A stretch of DNA of 64,000 nt from an uncultured Bacteroidota bacterium (GTDB lineage Bacteria > Bacteroidota > Bacteroidia > Flavobacteriales > Flavobacteriaceae): positions 25,067 through 89,066 of the forward strand of contig CACJHI010000003.1 in the NCBI GenBank assembly GCA_902593165.1, written 5' to 3'. The translations under genes and the position numbers were made by a program. This document shows positions 63,236 through 64,000 of the stretch, in pieces. The notes under the pieces were generated by a model that saw only the letters and a program-made list of their open reading frames with translations, was not told where the DNA came from and did no database searches. Position 1 is the stretch's first letter, and the number at the start of each line of letters is the position of its first letter.

Positions 63236-64000
63236 CTAAAAAATTCCAGCATTTTCAAAACTACTCTTTATCGCATTATAAGTAGCTTTTGCTGCATCTT
63301 CATTGTTCATCTTATTTAACTCTTTATTGAACGGTTCTGCACTTACAGTTCCCTCATAACCAATATTATTTAAAAAATTTAAAAATGGAGCTGTATCAAT
63401 CAATCCAGTTTTTCCAGGTAATTCTCTTTCAAGATCTAATTGTTCATCTCTAGATCTCCCAAGAACAGCATCATTTAATTGACACATAACTATGTCATCT
63501 TTTTCTAAAAATTTTAAATCCTCAATTGAATGATTTGCACAGTATAAATGAAAAGTATCAAGTTGATATCCAACATTCTTTTCATCAATTTCAGTAATTA
63601 ATTCTCTAAGTTCGGTAATGGTTCTAATAAAAGAAAATTGATCTCTTGACATTAATGTTTTTGGTCCTACAAATTCTAGTCCAAGTTTCATTCCATTATC
63701 TCCAATTATTTTTGCACACTCTTTGAGCCTATTTCTATGCAACTCAAAATTTTTTAAATAAGTTAAATCATTATTAGTTGGCATTATCCATCTGCAAAAA
63801 CCTTTAGAGCCAATCCTGTTCATTATTTTGCAGTAATCTTTCAAAATTTCGAGTCCTTGATTAAATATAGTCTTTGTCTGAGAAAAATCAACCGGTAAAA
63901 TTGAAACATCAAATGAAATAGAATTATTTGACATTTTATTTTCATATTCTATATACTCCAAATCACTCATTTGTTTTAAGTCATTTATCATAGGGTATAT
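63236..64000 (-). CDS. Sugar phosphate isomerase/epimerase-like TIM-barrel protein (partial, runs off window)
   Basis: A xylose isomerase-like barrel. E in LGLEFVGPK, D and H in YQLDTFH, and E in SAEPFN are at the metal-binding positions. The frame stays open to the last base of the window upstream of the first ATG, so the true start probably lies outside. It is convergent with the G1P dehydrogenase-like gene (5-base gap). The substrate is unknown, as for the related protein at the other end of the window. Confidence 0.82.
   Translation of the reverse strand: MYPMINDLKQMSDLEYIEYENKMSNNSISFDVSILPVDFSQTKTIFNQGLEILKDYCKIMNRIGSKGFCRWIMPTNNDLTYLKNFELHRNRLKECAKIIGDNGMKLGLEFVGPKTLMSRDQFSFIRTITELRELITEIDEKNVGYQLDTFHLYCANHSIEDLKFLEKDDIVMCQLNDAVLGRSRDEQLDLERELPGKTGLIDTAPFLNFLNNIGYEGTVSAEPFNKELNKMNNEDAAKATYNAIKSSFENAGIF

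Noticed and set aside
1..64000. CRISPR arrays, insertion sequences, prophage or restriction-modification systems
   Set aside because: No regularly spaced direct repeats, transposase motifs, phage structural genes or defence-gene signatures were found when reading both strands.

Overview
The window is a dense, AT-rich stretch of a bacterial chromosome from the Bacteroidota, most likely a marine member of the Flavobacteriales. The sequence shows perfect Bacteroidota -7 boxes (TAnnTTTG) a few bases upstream of several genes and very little Shine-Dalgarno signal. It also shows lineage-typical neighbourhoods: DUF4271-hemD; DPM synthase-dihydroorotase-DUF4296-tyrS; ftsX-DUF3098-truB-pyrH-frr; asnS-rpoN with a PorT-like protein and ExbD/ExbD/ExbB; a two-gene Mrp-Nfu unit; and mevalonate-pathway genes. 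The species-level and marine assignments are inference from composition and gene style. Most of the window is ordinary core genome, with no CRISPR array, prophage or insertion sequence that I could see.

Layout. 1-16.6 kb: a sugar isomerase-like protein, small membrane proteins, a lipoprotein subtilase, rlmN, two SDR enzymes with a cupin, an SGLT-type symporter next to a mosaic DUF285/InlB-repeat surface lipoprotein, an MFS sugar porter, four tRNA genes (Thr, Gly, Tyr, Thr) interleaved with a serine hydrolase lipoprotein, xerC, rpsU, an alanine/glycine symporter and a rhodanese. 16.7-24.2 kb: two small membrane proteins, then a complete translationally coupled trp operon (E-G-D-C-F-B-A) plus menG/ubiE, preceded by a 14-codon leader with three consecutive Trp codons and an intrinsic terminator. 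24.2-28 kb: a leftward operon of 6-phosphogluconate dehydrogenase, gluconokinase, mevalonate kinase and diphosphomevalonate decarboxylase. 28-33.5 kb: a VWA/AAA+ pair, a thioredoxin reductase-like ferredoxin-NADP reductase, Nfu and Mrp Fe-S proteins, and an alkyltransferase-like DNA-binding protein.

33.5-50.2 kb: a PhoR/PhoB-like two-component system, tyrS, dihydroorotase, DPM synthase, hemD, a zinc peptidase, SemiSWEET, leuS, ftsX, truB, pyrH, frr, asnS and rpoN. 50.2-64 kb: PorT-like barrel protein, ExbD, ExbD, a membrane protein and ExbB (TonB energisation), a PqaA-like hydrolase, fabH, a GH3 beta-glucosidase lipoprotein, an unrecognised 508-residue protein, tRNA-Ser, tatD, a 2-oxoacid dehydrogenase E2 subunit, a glycerol-1-phosphate dehydrogenase-like gene and a second sugar isomerase cut by the window edge.

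The points most worth a second look are these: (i) the trp leader-peptide attenuator; (ii) a head-to-head junction near 62,350 where the E2 gene and the G1P dehydrogenase-like gene both lack their 5' ends, which indicates a deletion, rearrangement or chimeric assembly; (iii) a Thr-Tyr-Gly-Thr tRNA operon, in the same order as the tRNAs before tufB in E. coli, split by a lipoprotein hydrolase gene and not followed by tuf; (iv) -7 promoter boxes whose terminal TTG mimics start codons; and (v) the orphan 508-residue protein at 58.8 kb.
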